This document shows, piece by piece, positions 49,226-61,870 of a DNA stretch of 64,000 nucleotides. Each line of letters begins with the position of its first letter. Within the stretch, counting starts at the first letter, position 1. The notes beneath the pieces are model-generated. The model worked only from the letters and a program-made list of their open reading frames with translations. It was not told where the DNA came from and searched no databases. The DNA comes from Eretmocerus hayati (lineage: Eukaryota > Arthropoda > Insecta > Hymenoptera > Aphelinidae), in assembly GCA_029851415.1 (NCBI GenBank), contig CM056742.1, positions 145,085,121 through 145,149,120 of the forward strand. Direction: 5' to 3'. The position numbers and the translations under genes are program-made.

Positions 49226-51083
49226 AGGAACCTCGTGTAGTTATAATCATGTGTATGTGTACGTCTGTTTTGATATTCATAAGGTTTGATTGAAGTGAAT
49301 ATGTAGCGAATTTTGAGTATTTATGAAGAATTGGTGTTATATACACTGCTATCCACTTTTCCTCTTTTTTTTTCTCCAATAATGTTCGCACAAATTTCAC
49401 AAAATTTGCCAATCAGCCAATGAACTACGATAACTCTTCATTCATATTTCTGTCTAACATCAAATATATGAGTGTGGCTCGTAACGAAGTTGACTTTGCA
49501 TATAGCAAGGCTAAAAAAGCTCAATGCAGTGAATTCTGCATACCACTCGCTAACGGCTTCACTCACCGCACACACTTTATACAGTCATCATATTAGAGCA
49601 TTATATAGCCAGTGCAAAAAGTAAGAGGGAATCAGCGAGGAAACCTAACCAATGCACCTCATACCGAAGAGGGATAATCTGGCTCGTACTGGAGGCAACT
49701 CACAATGTCAGTATAAAGTTCGTATAGAATATAGAAAGGAGCTTGCTAGCATTCTCATACTGTATATTTACTGTATGACGATTTTTTTCCGCGCTCTGTT
49801 TACACCACTCGTCTACATTTTGCTCTAAGATAAAAGCTGTCTATTACCATGTGATACGTACTCTTCGATATACACGTAGTCTGCTTAAAATTAAATTTCT
49901 CACGCGATATAATGTATCGAAAATTCTGTAGATTGTGAATCCTAGATTACTATCGATCGATTCAAATGTATTATTTGATACAATGCATAAGGCTTGCTAT
50001 GAGAAATAGAAATAATTTATTGTGTGAAGGTATACGTATCCCCAAGGGATACGATAGCGATTGCTCATTTGTACGCGCTTTGACGTAAGATCATTATATG
50101 TATATATATGAGAGGAATACAGTGTCGTTGTCTCGTTTGAACAAGACCGTTAATCATCTGGCAAGTTCATTTGAACAGACTTTTTTTGCCTCGTGCTCAT
50201 TATATTTCTCTCATCAGATGTTTCGAACTGATAATGAATTTTCCATTGTTTCCACTTATTTTGAATTAACGATTACGAAGCCATTATGAGAACAGTTTTG
50301 AGAACTCGAAAGCATTCAGATCGTAGACTCCATTGAATGTGTCTTGTGTTCATCACATTGTGTTGATGTTATCCCATAGATTGCCATCATACTTTGTCAA
50401 TTGAAAGAATATTTTTTCAAAATTTCCCCTTTTCAGAAGCTATTGAAAAAATTATTAAAGTCAACCCTGAAATCTGTACAGGCAGTGTCAGTTGATTTTT
50501 CCAGTAATTTAGCGATATCTTTCGTATCTTTTTTTCAAATATTTGAATTTTATGTGAAACTTGAATTACGCTCGAATAGTTACACAGCAATAATAACTTT
50601 AAGTTAACTCGGTTATTTCTACAGACTGAAAGCTTCTGAATCTCTTAGATGATGTATGAAAATGAATTTTCCCTTTTTCCGATTGAGATACAAGTATGAA
50701 CAGTCCTTAATAGAAGAATTTCAGTCAATTTTCTCAAAAATTGAATTTAATGATCATAGCGTAATACAATCATCATCCCAAACAACGATCGCGTAATCTC
50801 TCAGTTCATCCGCGAATTTGAAATATTTCCTCCAAAGACAAAATGACAACAAGAAGATCAAAGAGAACAAGAGAATGAAAGAAAAAATGAATTTACCTTG
50901 AACGTAAATCCTGAACGTGCGCAAATTTTTTGCAAATGTAACGATTATGTTACACTCAACTCCAGGATACCAGACTCGTTTCGCTCTAAATTCAAGCATT
51001 ATTATTTTTCATCGTCAACGCAACTCGATAAATTCAAAAACCAGATTTTTTTCGCGAGCTCTTCTCAGCCATAATACCTTCTC

Positions 51084-51087
<4 letters not shown>
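49226..51087. other. Gene-free stretch
   Basis: AT-rich DNA with short frames only. No supported feature. Confidence 0.45.
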
Positions 51088-51115
<28 letters not shown>

Positions 51116-51442
51116 GGTGGTTAGAGGGCAAAATCTGCCTCAGGATCCCTCGGATCCGTCCCCAGACACCGGACTGGTTCAGCTTACGCGGACTACGCAT
51201 AGCCCACGCAGGCCATACCAGGCGGGACACGGGTTTGGGTGGGGCCCACCGAGGGGTGGGCCCGGCCGTGTAATATCCCTCTCCCCTCGATGTCCGATAC
51301 CTAGGGCATCGGGCAATCAAGAAGGAGATCCACCTGCATCTACCATCTCATCCCGGAACCGCGTGAGCATTACTTCAGGATGAGCGGCATGTCTCGCGCT
51401 CGATTGCGAGCGTTCCTCTTCTCCATCTTCTCTCTTCGGCCA
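51088..51442 (-). mobile_element. Poly(A)-tailed retroelement 3' end, copy 1
   Basis: On the minus strand this is a 329-bp GC-rich sequence starting TGGCCGAAGAG at 51442 and ending CTAACCACCTT at 51114, then a poly(A) tail (T run 51088-51113 on +). A short minus frame ends ...RFRDEMVDAGGSPS-stop and could be the C-terminus of a polyprotein followed by a 3'UTR. It is the same as copy 2 apart from one base seen (51254 against 51734). It may be a severely 5'-truncated LINE or a SINE; no convincing tRNA-type promoter boxes. Confidence 0.7.
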
Positions 51443-51547
51443 CTTGTCGGCATCTTCTATCTTCATTCTTCATTGTTCCCTCTCTTTCTTCTTTCTTCCC
51501 TCTTCTTTCTTCTTTCTTCCCTCTTCAGTGCATCAGATTCCTCCTGG

Positions 51548-51550
51548 AAT

Positions 51551-51581
<31 letters not shown>

Positions 51582-51918
51582 TTTTTTTTTTTTAAGGTGG
51601 TTAGAGGGCAAAATCTGCCTCAGGATCCCTCGGATCCGTCCCCAGACACCGGACTGGTTCAGCTTACGCGGACTACGCATAGCCCACGCAGGCCATACCA
51701 GGCGGGACACGGGTTTGGGTGGGGCCCACCGAGAGGTGGGCCCGGCCGTGTAATATCCCTCTCCCCTCGATGTCCGATACCTAGGGCATCGGGCAATCAA
51801 GAAGGAGATCCACCTGCATCTACCATCTCATCCCGGAACCGCGTGAGCATTACTTCAGGATGAGCGGCATGTCTCGCGCTCGATTGCGAGCGTTCCTCTT
51901 CTCCATCTTCTCTCTTCG

Positions 51919-51922
<4 letters not shown>
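51548..51922 (-). mobile_element. Poly(A)-tailed retroelement 3' end, copy 2, embedded in (CT)n
   Basis: The body at 51594-51922 repeats 51114-51442 exactly 480 bp downstream. On + it is preceded by (CT)n and a T run (51548-51593) and followed at once by a longer (CT)n (51923-51982), so on its own strand it sits between two GA microsatellites with a poly(A) tail. This fits insertion into a GA repeat, or a local duplication. Confidence 0.75.

Positions 51923-51982
<60 letters not shown>
51923..51982. repeat. (CT)n microsatellite
   Basis: About 60 bp of uninterrupted CT, between the poly(A) element copy 2 and the reverse-transcriptase fragment that starts at 51982. Confidence 0.95.
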
Positions 51983-51983
<1 letters not shown>

Positions 51984-52865
51984 AGTTCGACTGGTCGAGG
52001 CGTTAGTACAACCCCATCTAGACTATTGTACGGTCGTGTATCTTGACGCCACGGACGAACAGCGGCAACGGCTACAAAGACTAAACAACTCATTTGTGAG
52101 ATACATTTTTGATCTTAGGAGAGACGAGCACATCACTCCGTTCAGGGAAAACTTGGATCGGCTGCGTACTGATTCGCGGCGAATGTACTTTGCAGGCATT
52201 ATCATGTATAAGATCATGCACATGAGGGAACCTGGTTACCTGTCTGCAATGTTTACCAGGCACCAATCCGAGCGCCCCGTGCGGGGAGATGCACAAGAGC
52301 AGGAACTCAAAGTCCCCAAGGTGAGACTTGAATATGGAAGAAGATCTTCCCAAGTTCAATGCGCTCACTTCTGGAACTTTCTCCCTTCAGGCATCCGGCA
52401 AATTCAGAAGATCTCATTTTTCAAAGAAGCTTTGAAAGAGTTTCTCTTATCACAACCATCCCAGAGGATTGATGTGGATAACAAACAATACTTTAACCTC
52501 TGATAGGCTTGGGCTCTTTCCGATTAGGCTTTTAATTATAACTTAGTTATGCGTGGCCTTCCCGCCATTGACTGAAACATCTGTGATAATTTTCCGAGCC
52601 CACTATCCTTTATATGTACAAAAATGTTTTATATTTTCTTGCTCCTTTTTCCTATCTTTATCTGTATAATAAATAGTGTAATTTGACTTTCTACGCACCT
52701 TGCAGTGCTTCAAAATGACTAGTCACTTGATGTGATAATACAATGTCCTTGACCAAAACGACAAATTTCATGAATGTGATATATACTTATTATGAGTGAC
52801 ATATGTATCATATGTAACACAATTTTTAACTTTTGCCTCTGAGCAAATAAAGGATATCAATCAAT

Positions 52866-52868
<3 letters not shown>
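51982..52868 (+). mobile_element. 5'-truncated LINE: reverse transcriptase C-terminal part plus 3'UTR
   Basis: The frame is open from the (CT)n edge to a TGA at 52501-52503 (173 residues). It begins LVEALVQPHLDYCTVVYLDA, then QRLQRLNNSFVRYIF and RRDEHITPF, and an FFKEALKEFLLSQ end. These match the thumb and post-catalytic part of Jockey/CR1-type non-LTR reverse transcriptases (family knowledge). The catalytic core (YADD) is missing, as usual after 5' truncation. The 3'UTR runs to a short ATCA repeat and then another (CT)n. No internal stop, so the copy is fairly young. Confidence 0.8.

Positions 52869-52942
<74 letters not shown>
52868..52942. repeat. (CT)n microsatellite at the LINE 3' end
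   Basis: About 74 bp of CT following a short (ATCA)n, directly at the end of the LINE 3'UTR. Confidence 0.95.
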
Positions 52943-52944
<2 letters not shown>

Positions 52945-55900
52945 TTCCAAGAATTTAACCATGACGATGTACCTGTGGTGAGTGAGTGACACACAGTCTT
53001 AGTCAGTTCGCAAATATCGTCATACACACGCAAACAAAATATAAAATTCACAAAATTCCCAAAACTCTCACAACAAGTATAGTACTCACAATCAGTGCCG
53101 TACCAAAACGTGCGTGAATTTCATGGATTTCGTAACGAATACCTTATTTTTTTTCGCCAAATATTATCATCGTTGTCACTCGTGTATTATATGCGGGCCC
53201 CGACCTCTCATGTCTAATCAGTTTGCGAATCTGCCTACCAAACGACATAAGAGAGAAGGAGAAGAATAACAAGCCCATTTTTGTTCATCAGTGTGTATAT
53301 TATGTCCAAGTTTTCTTCAATATGTATTATATACCCACATGAATTGAGTTTTCAGTGAAAAATGTCTCGTTACCTCCCACGTTAATGCAATGTTTCACTT
53401 TACCCAAACTAACCAAACCTTGTATTTCTGATATAAATGTGTAAGTATTATATTATGTTGTATTATATGAAGATCGTTTGTTTTGTGTGACGATGAGACG
53501 TGTGTACCGAATTGCGAATGTGTCGCAATTAATTAGGCCTTGCGCGACGACCCACATTAATGAGACCAACTTGACTGTCTCTCGTATGTGAGTGCTTATC
53601 GTGCAAATAATTTTAATCTACGGATCGTTTGTACACTGACTTTTGCGTTTTCCTATAATGCCCTTCCCCCCATTGAATTTTCTCGACCCCTGTTATTACA
53701 GCGACCCTTTTGATCGTGAAATTTTTGGCCTTCATGTGAGAAACGTTTATACCCAAAAAAACTTCTATTCTTTGGAACGAGACATCTTTATACTCGTTAA
53801 TCTAGCACCACGTATCTATATAGTGGGGTGACTTAATCTTACTTCCAGCACTTGGAAAGCTTGAAAGTTGAGACTTATCTTATCCTAATCTCACGCTCTC
53901 AGGAAAACTGATATACAGTTTATACACTAGAATGTGATGTAATCGATGGTCGCGGCTCGTTTGAAAAATTGTCTTTTAGAATGTTTTGAATTTCTTTTGA
54001 TCTGATATAATCGATAGTAGAGACTATAATTCATGACAAGCTCATCGATCAAAAATAAAATGATGATGATTCGTACAAAGTCTAATCACCCCCTCAAGTT
54101 TTAAAATTAGCTTATCTACATGAATATCATTGTAGATCGATGCTCTAAAATTTATGTATGTTTTGGGGTTTTTTTGACAATTCTTTTCACTATTTTCATT
54201 TGAGAAACTGACACATGTAGTTATGTTTTTAAAACAATGTAGAAGTCTTGACTTTTTGATGTATGACATTGTAATAAAAAATGGTATCAAACATAGTAAA
54301 CTCATTCTGAATAGAGTATAATTCCTGTTGGAACTATGGGCTATTGAACTTTCAGAACGTTGAGTTCTTTTCATTTGACGACTTTACATACTCATGGGTT
54401 CTCAAATGACATGATCATTTGACAAAATCAAATTCGGAATTCTACCTTCATTAAAAACTTGAAATTAGCATGCATCGGTAAAACTTCTCCTCACAATTTT
54501 TTGAGAATCATTAGAGCGTGACTTTCTGATTGAAGTTTACATCATGATATCAGATTCATGTTCAGCTGTGATCTAAAGGAACTAATGACAAGTTGAATTT
54601 TGGTCCTTGACCTTACTATTGAAATCTTTGGACATTTTGGTATTTCTTCACACTCAAAAAACTGAAAAGTGAAAAAGTTTTTGCTTTACTCACCACATGA
54701 TGCAAAATACTACAACTATCATCAAAAACTGTCTGAAATGGATGGTTTATCAAAAAAGAATCACATTCGTTGAAAACATTCCCAGGACTGATTTCTCATT
54801 ACAAAACACCAAGTGCACCAACAACAACAACAACAAGCTGACCCAGATATCTTTAATCTTCATATCACGAAAATGTCATCGATAAGTCAAGAAAATCAAT
54901 CAGGAAAGTCGCTTTGAGTGTATTAAGATGTGGTCAAGAGAGTGAGCAAATATATATATATTGAGCAGTCATCGATAGTCGAATGCTCTATCGGGCACTA
55001 AACAGAAAGGAAATATAGAGCGCAGCAGCTTATGCATGTATATGTTACACGTCTTGATTTTGATAGCAGTATATGCTATGCATGCAGAACTCGGTGCAAC
55101 GTGACCGAGAGTATTGCTGCTGAATAGATGTGGTGCAGGAGTGACATGTATGCATGCATATGGTATTATTACAGAGCTCGTATATAAAGTCAGCTTATCA
55201 GTCGTTATCAGTGTTTCAAAGAGCCAGGTCCGACTCTGCTTGCGTTATACATTTGTGTGTACGACTGTGCATGGGTGATGCATCTGATGTAGAACTTGCT
55301 CATTTCTTTCTATGGTTATACATTCCTACTTTTTCCGCATTTTCTTTTTCAAAATTCTACTATGCGTGAGTTGCATTCTTACAAGATTCTGTATTTCTTT
55401 TTCAGCTATGCGATGTGTTATAAATATTTCAACTGACTTTTTTAAATTTATTTTTAGACTAGCTCGTGAAAGTGTATCTAACCTAACTTCAACATCTGGT
55501 GATCGAACATAACCGTTGTAACTAATTATCCGTACCAACGTTGGCCCGTTTTTCTATCAAGTATTTCATCTTGTAGAGTACTCTGATGTACACGCTTGTC
55601 GGTATGCTCTGCAACTTTTTACCACTTACTTTTTTTTTTTCTTTCTCATTCTGTTAGCTACGAGAGAGATGCAAGTGGTAATGAGTGTTGTTGGCTACCG
55701 TGTAATGTACTCACGCGACTACTACTCTAGTACACATATTTCAGTCAATTGGTTTTTTTAACCCTGCCACTCGCTAGGAATTAACGTCTCATTTTGCAAA
55801 ATTACTTGCATCGGATGATTGAATAAATGAACTAACCTTGAAGCCAAATATATTTTATTATCAATAAGGATGTCGAAGATCCTTCAAATTTTACTTTGAG

Positions 55901-57370
55901 AATTTTCTGAATATTGAGAGGTAAATGGAAAAGGAGACGGCTGTTGAAACTGGTTATGTTATAGCAAGTTCAGTGGAGCCAAGTAATTTTTACGCTAGAG
56001 TTGTTCCATTGAATAATTATACTGTGTACTCAGAGTCTTCTTGTCTGAGACAACAAGCGGCTAAAGAATATCAAATCGAACGTGCGAGTTTGCTTTGATA
56101 GAAAAACATGTATAGATGAGAGAATAGCAGAATAGGAAAAAAGAGTCAAGGACGGCCATACCAATTTTTTTTCTGTTCTATCACGATTGAGCTATTCAGG
56201 TATATCGCTGCTGTTGAATCTATTAACATTAGATCGATCAGCTTCATCATTATTATCCTCTTTGGGAATTGATGGTGTCGCTGTGGTAATTACACGTGGA
56301 CATGATCATATAGAAAGATACTGGTTTGTGGATATTGGCTTGATCGATACAGCCAAAAATTTTTCTTATTCGTTTTAGACGCGATTTATAGAACTTGATA
56401 TTTTTCTAAGCTAGGTGAAAGCGTGCCTTCATTTCGGGCTAAATTATCATTATCGTGGCTATGGATGAATTTAAGAATAATTGGATGAATTTCATGCGAA
56501 TGAAATGTCACATTAGACGAGTTTGAAATCGTTGATAATCTCGATTTTTCAAGGATAAGTCATCGAAAAACAAGATATAAAGTTTACTAATGATCTTGAA
56601 AATTTGGTCAATGATTCAAGAAACATTATCTGACCAATTTTATATCTTATGCAGCACCAAAAAAAAAGCTTCCATGACCATTAAAAAACAAAATGTATAG
56701 TTGATACATCTTTTTTTTTACCTTCAACACGGTTCTGTGTTTTACAGTTTCAATGATGAAAAGTCATTGAACTATGAAAAAGAGGAGACAAGGACAAGTT
56801 CAGAGGTTATCATAGATCAAGCTTGCAAGTTCAATAGTTGATGTAGTTACGTGCAAATATATGAAACACAATCAATTTTTCGAGCAGACATCATTCCTGT
56901 CTACAAATTGATTCAAGATCTAAAATCTGTTCCAAGTAAAAAATTGAATCAGTCCGTCTGATATTCGTGGATCCACATGAATACGTTTTAATTAAACGAA
57001 AAGATTGAAAGCTGCATTAAGAGCGCAATGGCCGCGCGCACTTGAAAGTGCAACTCAAGCACATTACCTTCTCTCTCTCTCTTTCAGTGTTGGTGTATAC
57101 TATGCAGTGGTAGTCAACTTGGAACAAGCTATATGTACATGTAATTCCCCGGTTTCTCCTATACACCACCACCTTCTGCACCTCCTCCTCCTCCTCCTCC
57201 TCCCTACGAATAGTGCATAAAGACATAGACAGAGAGAGTGAACGATATTATTACCATATATACATCCGCGCAAGCGCCGCAAGGGCATCGCTATGTAGTA
57301 CCACCGCCCGCACACATTTTATCTTCACACAATCCAATGCAGCCGCCGACTTACTATCTATCTATCTATA
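52943..57370. other. Gene-free stretch
   Basis: AT-rich DNA with chance frames only. It contains a CAA run (54822-54836) and a (CTC)n run (57178-57201). No supported gene. Confidence 0.45.
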
Positions 57371-57922
57371 TGGGCTATTCCGACAAAAGTGGGATTTTTT
57401 GGGGCCAAAATTATCCTGAGGAGTGAATTGGGTCAAAAAATCATTTCAGTCTCAGGTGAGGTTCAATGGGTCGTAGCAGTTATTTTCCATTTGTTTTGGC
57501 ACAAAAAATGAGTACAAGTGAAGCCAAAATATGCCAAGTTCAAGAGGTTGAGGAGGGGGTGGAATGGAAATTTTGATTCAAAATATATTCACACGTCGCG
57601 GTAACTGATCGTAGGCACTTTTCCGCATAGATTTGGTCCTATGTGCAACCAAATACTTCAAGAAAATGTGTTTCACAAAGCGATATAGTTTGCCAGAGAC
57701 AGAAAATTTTGTCCTCCATTTCGAAAACAAGTACACATGGTGAGCTTTGATGGGAATTCCAAGTGTTCCGCATGGATTATGTGTATTTGAGTATATCTCG
57801 ATGACAACCTCATTGGTTGAAAAGGCTTAAAGGACATTTGGGGACTTTGCCCCTCTAACAAATGCTTTGCAAGCAGTTCTGCTGCAAATCTGTCTTCAAA
57901 ATGTCGGGTAGCCGTGCATGAG
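57371..57922. other. Possible degenerate DNA element of about 550 bp
   Basis: GGCTATTCCGACAAAA at the left is loosely complementary to AATGTCGGGTAGCCGTGC at the right. The right end also shares GGTAGCCGTGCA with the ends of the 46.8-kb MITE. The internal sequence has no coding capacity. Weak evidence; it may be chance. Confidence 0.2.
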
Positions 57923-60360
57923 CTCAGGGTTCAATTTTGAGTCTCAGAGTGGTGGATTGATGTTATTTGAAGTATTTCCAATTGAAATACATAGCTCTTT
58001 TGACTCTGCGTATGCGTCGTTATGAATTCAAATGTCCAAATTAGGTTTCCTACAAGGGACGGAATTAACATTGCTCTTTAGCAAGCAGCACAAAATAGAT
58101 GCTGGGATCAACTTCATAACTTTTACATAGTTGCGCACCAATAGAATACACCCCAGAAAATTGCTACAGTGCACATCCCGACTCATAGAAACTTAGAGGA
58201 ACATGGAACACGGAAAATCCCACTTTCGGCGGAATCACTCACATATCAGCATATACATTATAGTCTGAAGCTGATGCATATAACCGGCTGCATACAAACA
58301 TATATAAGAGGAAAGGCAGTGACTGTGATGTGTCGGCTCTCTCGGCGGCGCTTGATGTAGGTCGTTGCTTCGTAATCAGACTCTTCTCTCTCCGCAATAT
58401 ATATATTTCCACTGTTACTGTTATCACAGCGATATCAAAACGGTTGCAGAACGGCAATTGCATGCACAGGCGGGTGCGAATTCTCTCGCGACTCGCTCTG
58501 ACCCAAATCGCTCATCTTATATGTGCAGTAGCAGCGAAGGTCTCTCTCTTCTGTCGCTGCATATCAACGATATATGCACTCGTAATCTCCCCCTTAATGC
58601 AGTAACATTTTCGCACTCAAATTCTCGTAACATTGGAGTATTTCACAATTTGAATTCGTACCTATATATATTTGTGTTCTAGACAATAATTATACGCTCC
58701 AGTTCACTCTTTAGAACTCCGAATACTAAGATTGAATTTTGTGGAAAATTAATTGTTTGAAACTCACATTTTGACACACCCCAAGTGTTCTTATCATGCC
58801 AAAAAATCGCTCTCCGTCTTTCCAATTTCAAATTTGGGTCACTATACAATGAAAGTGGGGCCGCTCTCACTTGGACGGATATCCGCTATAATACATACCC
58901 ACATTTACCTACAGACCAAACACTCATTTCGAAGAGATTATGCGAGTCCTGTTTAAAATTCACAGTGACGGCAAAGGAGCGAGAATCGAGCCGACGGGCT
59001 GTTTTGGCATTATCCAACGACGAGAATTTAACAAAGTGTAGCCTGAAACCTGAAATTGCAAGCTCGACGAGTTTTTTCAGCATTCCTCGACGGCTCTGCT
59101 GAACCGACAGACTTACTACTTACCAAAAGATACTCCAAGCGCCATCTATACAGTTTCAAGCTTAACTACAAGCTTGGTCATTTCAACGTCAGGTGGCGCC
59201 ACGCTACCCTTAAAGTGTGATGATTCTATGTAATCGCGGGAAATCCGGTTTTTCGCAAATAGGGTTCAAAATGAGTTTATATCGTGAAAGAATTTCGTTA
59301 CTACTTTGAAGAAGACTGGCAGAACTGCTAATTATGGATGATGGCTGTCTGCATGACGAGACGTTTCGTATGAATTCTGTAGTTTAAGTGTCAGAAAGAG
59401 AGAATGAAATGTTGGAATTAAAAGAGAAGAATGAGAAAGAGAAAAGAGCCGCGAGTGGATATCCTTGGCAGAGAGCATTGTCCTTCCTTATATATATATA
59501 CACGTACCTATACAACTTTTGAGACGTGCAAATGTAAGTGTGTACTAGTGATTGTTCGGTTTTCTGAGATGACCAGGACGACGACGACGACGAAGACGCA
59601 TTTGAAAGAAGAATTGGATGAGGAACCTTTGCTGAATCACGTCCCGTCAATTTTTGCGCCTCACTTAAATAGCGATTTCCGATTGCTTGTTTTCTTTTTT
59701 TTTATGCCATTTACCCCTTTTTTTCTTTTGTTTCAGCAATTTCTTGTAAATCTCACAGTACTCCATTTTACCCTGTGAAATTAGAAGATGATTGTTCTGC
59801 TCTCGGTTCTGCTCGTGATATTTTAAAGTGAGAACGTAATATCTTCGAGCTGAAGTAATGCCCACGGCAGACTCTAGAATTTTTAATATTAGTGTCAGTT
59901 ACAAGGTTCTGCAAATGGCTACTGTGCAAATCGTTCAACTGTAGCTAATTCGATCAATTTATATGCGCATAATCCGATTCATGTTTACGTTGTAGCTGGG
60001 ATCGAGCTTCTGTTGCCACTATGCTTTGAAAATGATCAGACCGCAGTCGTCTTATAACTATAACCCTTCTACACTCATCAAACGATTCGAAATTCCCCGT
60101 GTTATAGTCATGAGACTTGATCAAAAACCAAAGAATTTGGTATATCCGATTATTCTTTTCGCGGCAACACATTTGAAATCAAGATATAAATTTTCTGATC
60201 TGAACAATGTATGAATTTTATAAGAAGCGTGTCCGATAGGCTACCATCGATAATATAACTACAAAAGGGTCTTGTCAGCGTAAATCTAATTTACGGCGTA
60301 CAAAACTCGATGGAATATTCCGACCAACGATTTATCTGCGTAGTCTGCTTTCTGTAGCAA
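57923..60360. other. Gene-free stretch
   Basis: Short chance frames only, plus an ACG triplet run (59577-59592). No supported feature. Confidence 0.4.
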
Positions 60361-60363
60361 CAG

Positions 60364-60559
60364 CAGCAGCACCAGCGGGTGGCGATATATACGAGCAGGA
60401 AACTCGAAAAATTGCAAAAAGAATTTGTAAAGGCTATGGAAACAGGTTGTGGGAGTGTAGCAGAGTCTTTTGAGGTAAAAGAAGAAACATCCACAGAGTT
60501 GTGGAGAGAAAATGTTGCAAGCCAAAGAGTTAGAAGAGTGTATCCGGGAGTATCCCACG
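60364..60559 (+). other. Candidate internal exon, unidentified
   Basis: A usable acceptor (TCTGCTTTCTGTAGCAACAG) precedes about 196 bp ending CCCACG before a consensus donor GTGAGT. One frame is open throughout (RKLEKLQKEFVKAMETG...SHG). Other frames also give protein-like pieces near the end (MLQAKELEECIREYPT), so the frame is uncertain. No family recognised. Confidence 0.25.
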
Positions 60560-61544
60560 GTGAGTCAAGTTTAAAATTTTCGCGAAGTTGTAAACCATCA
60601 AATGTGTGAAGCGCATTCCTCGTGATCGAGTTGAGGCGTGCAAAGGAGAACATTGCAATTCAGGATTTGCAACACCATTCTTCCGTATATAGAAGCTTCA
60701 ACCAAGTGGCAGCTTTAACTGATGATGCAGATTTGTGTTTGCCTCTCTTTTACAGTGGTGCATGATTGATCTCTTCGACTTGACTTGACTGAAACTTCTT
60801 TGTTGGAGACTTGTTTTTTCTCACTGTAAGACAACTTTTTGTGGCTTTTCTTTAAATGTGACTTAGTCTGGTTTCTTTGGATTTATTCTCTGGTTATGTC
60901 CATGAGGATTGATCATTGTCGAATTGCGACTGCCAATGGTTGTCACGCTTCCTATAGCTTGTATGTTCATTGAAATCGTATCGTGATGACATGTGCATCA
61001 TTTACTTTGCCAGAAGAATACTGGTATATGATGTACGTCGCTGGCCTCTAAGATCTAGAAAATGATGTTATTCAAAGCAAAGAAGATGAGAGCTATTTGA
61101 TGTTTGATTAATTAGTTTCTAGTTTTCATTTCCAATATCATCATGATCTTTTCCACATCGTTGACGTTGCTAATTGAGTACATCTTACAGAGAAAGAAAC
61201 TGCGCTGCACTTTGTGTGTTTGCCGCATTTACTCTTTCTTACATTCCAAAGTGATCAACTTGCACGCAAAAGTATTTATGTTAAGAAACTAGCATGACCA
61301 TTTCCGCTCACGATATTTTTTCGCTGACAGTTAATTTGTAGAAGAAGTTTGGATGGAATCTGTGGACTTTCATGAATGTGATTTTCTCGATTTTCCAAGT
61401 TGGTTTGTTCTGGAACCATTGCAATGTTATCTGCAAGCTTCCACATAGAAGCGAAGATTGATTTCTTGGTGTTTCTTGTGGGCCTTTTCTGAGACGTGAA
61501 AATGACACTGTCCTGAATCTTTTGTGTAGCCTTGATCTTACAAG

Positions 61545-61870
61545 AAAAATCCCAACCTTGCGGGTCCTGGATTCGTCTCAAACTCTGAAAACCATCTCGT
61601 TTTGGTGGGGAATGGAGGTATTTCAGAGGATTTAGTTCCATAGGCCTCCTATCGTGAAATACAGCTGTGGAGATTAGCATAACCCATATAGGCTTGTGAT
61701 GAAAAATCTTATGAATGAATATACTGCCAATGCTAATCTCTACAGCTGTATATCTCAGCATAGGATATCTATGGGATTAAATCCTGTGGGATATCTTCAT
61801 TTCTTACCAAAACAACATGATTCCCAGAGTTTGGGACGAATCCAGAGACCGCAAAGTTGAAGCTCTCCTC
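61545..61870. repeat. Imperfect foldback element, about 326 bp
   Basis: The left arm (61545-61680) and right arm (61731-61870) pair: CTGGATTCGTCTCAAACTCTG with its near complement at about 61833-61853, GTTTTGGT with ACCAAAAC, and ACAGCTG-GGAGATTAGCAT with ATGCTAATCTC-ACAGCTG around a 50-bp loop. Outer ends and any target duplication are unclear. A 161-codon minus frame (61276-61761) runs through the left arm and is probably not a gene. Confidence 0.75.

Noticed and set aside
51400..51442. Possible tRNA-type A and B boxes for a SINE on the minus strand of the 329-bp repeat
   Set aside because: TGGCCGAAGAG and GGTTCCGGG only loosely fit and are too far apart for a normal tRNA-derived promoter.
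51797..52093. 98-codon minus frame with RE repeats
   Set aside because: It joins unrelated LINE sequence, a GA microsatellite and the end of another element; only the last part might be element-coded.
61276..61761. 161-codon minus frame
   Set aside because: It crosses the loop and left arm of a foldback repeat and lacks any domain signal.
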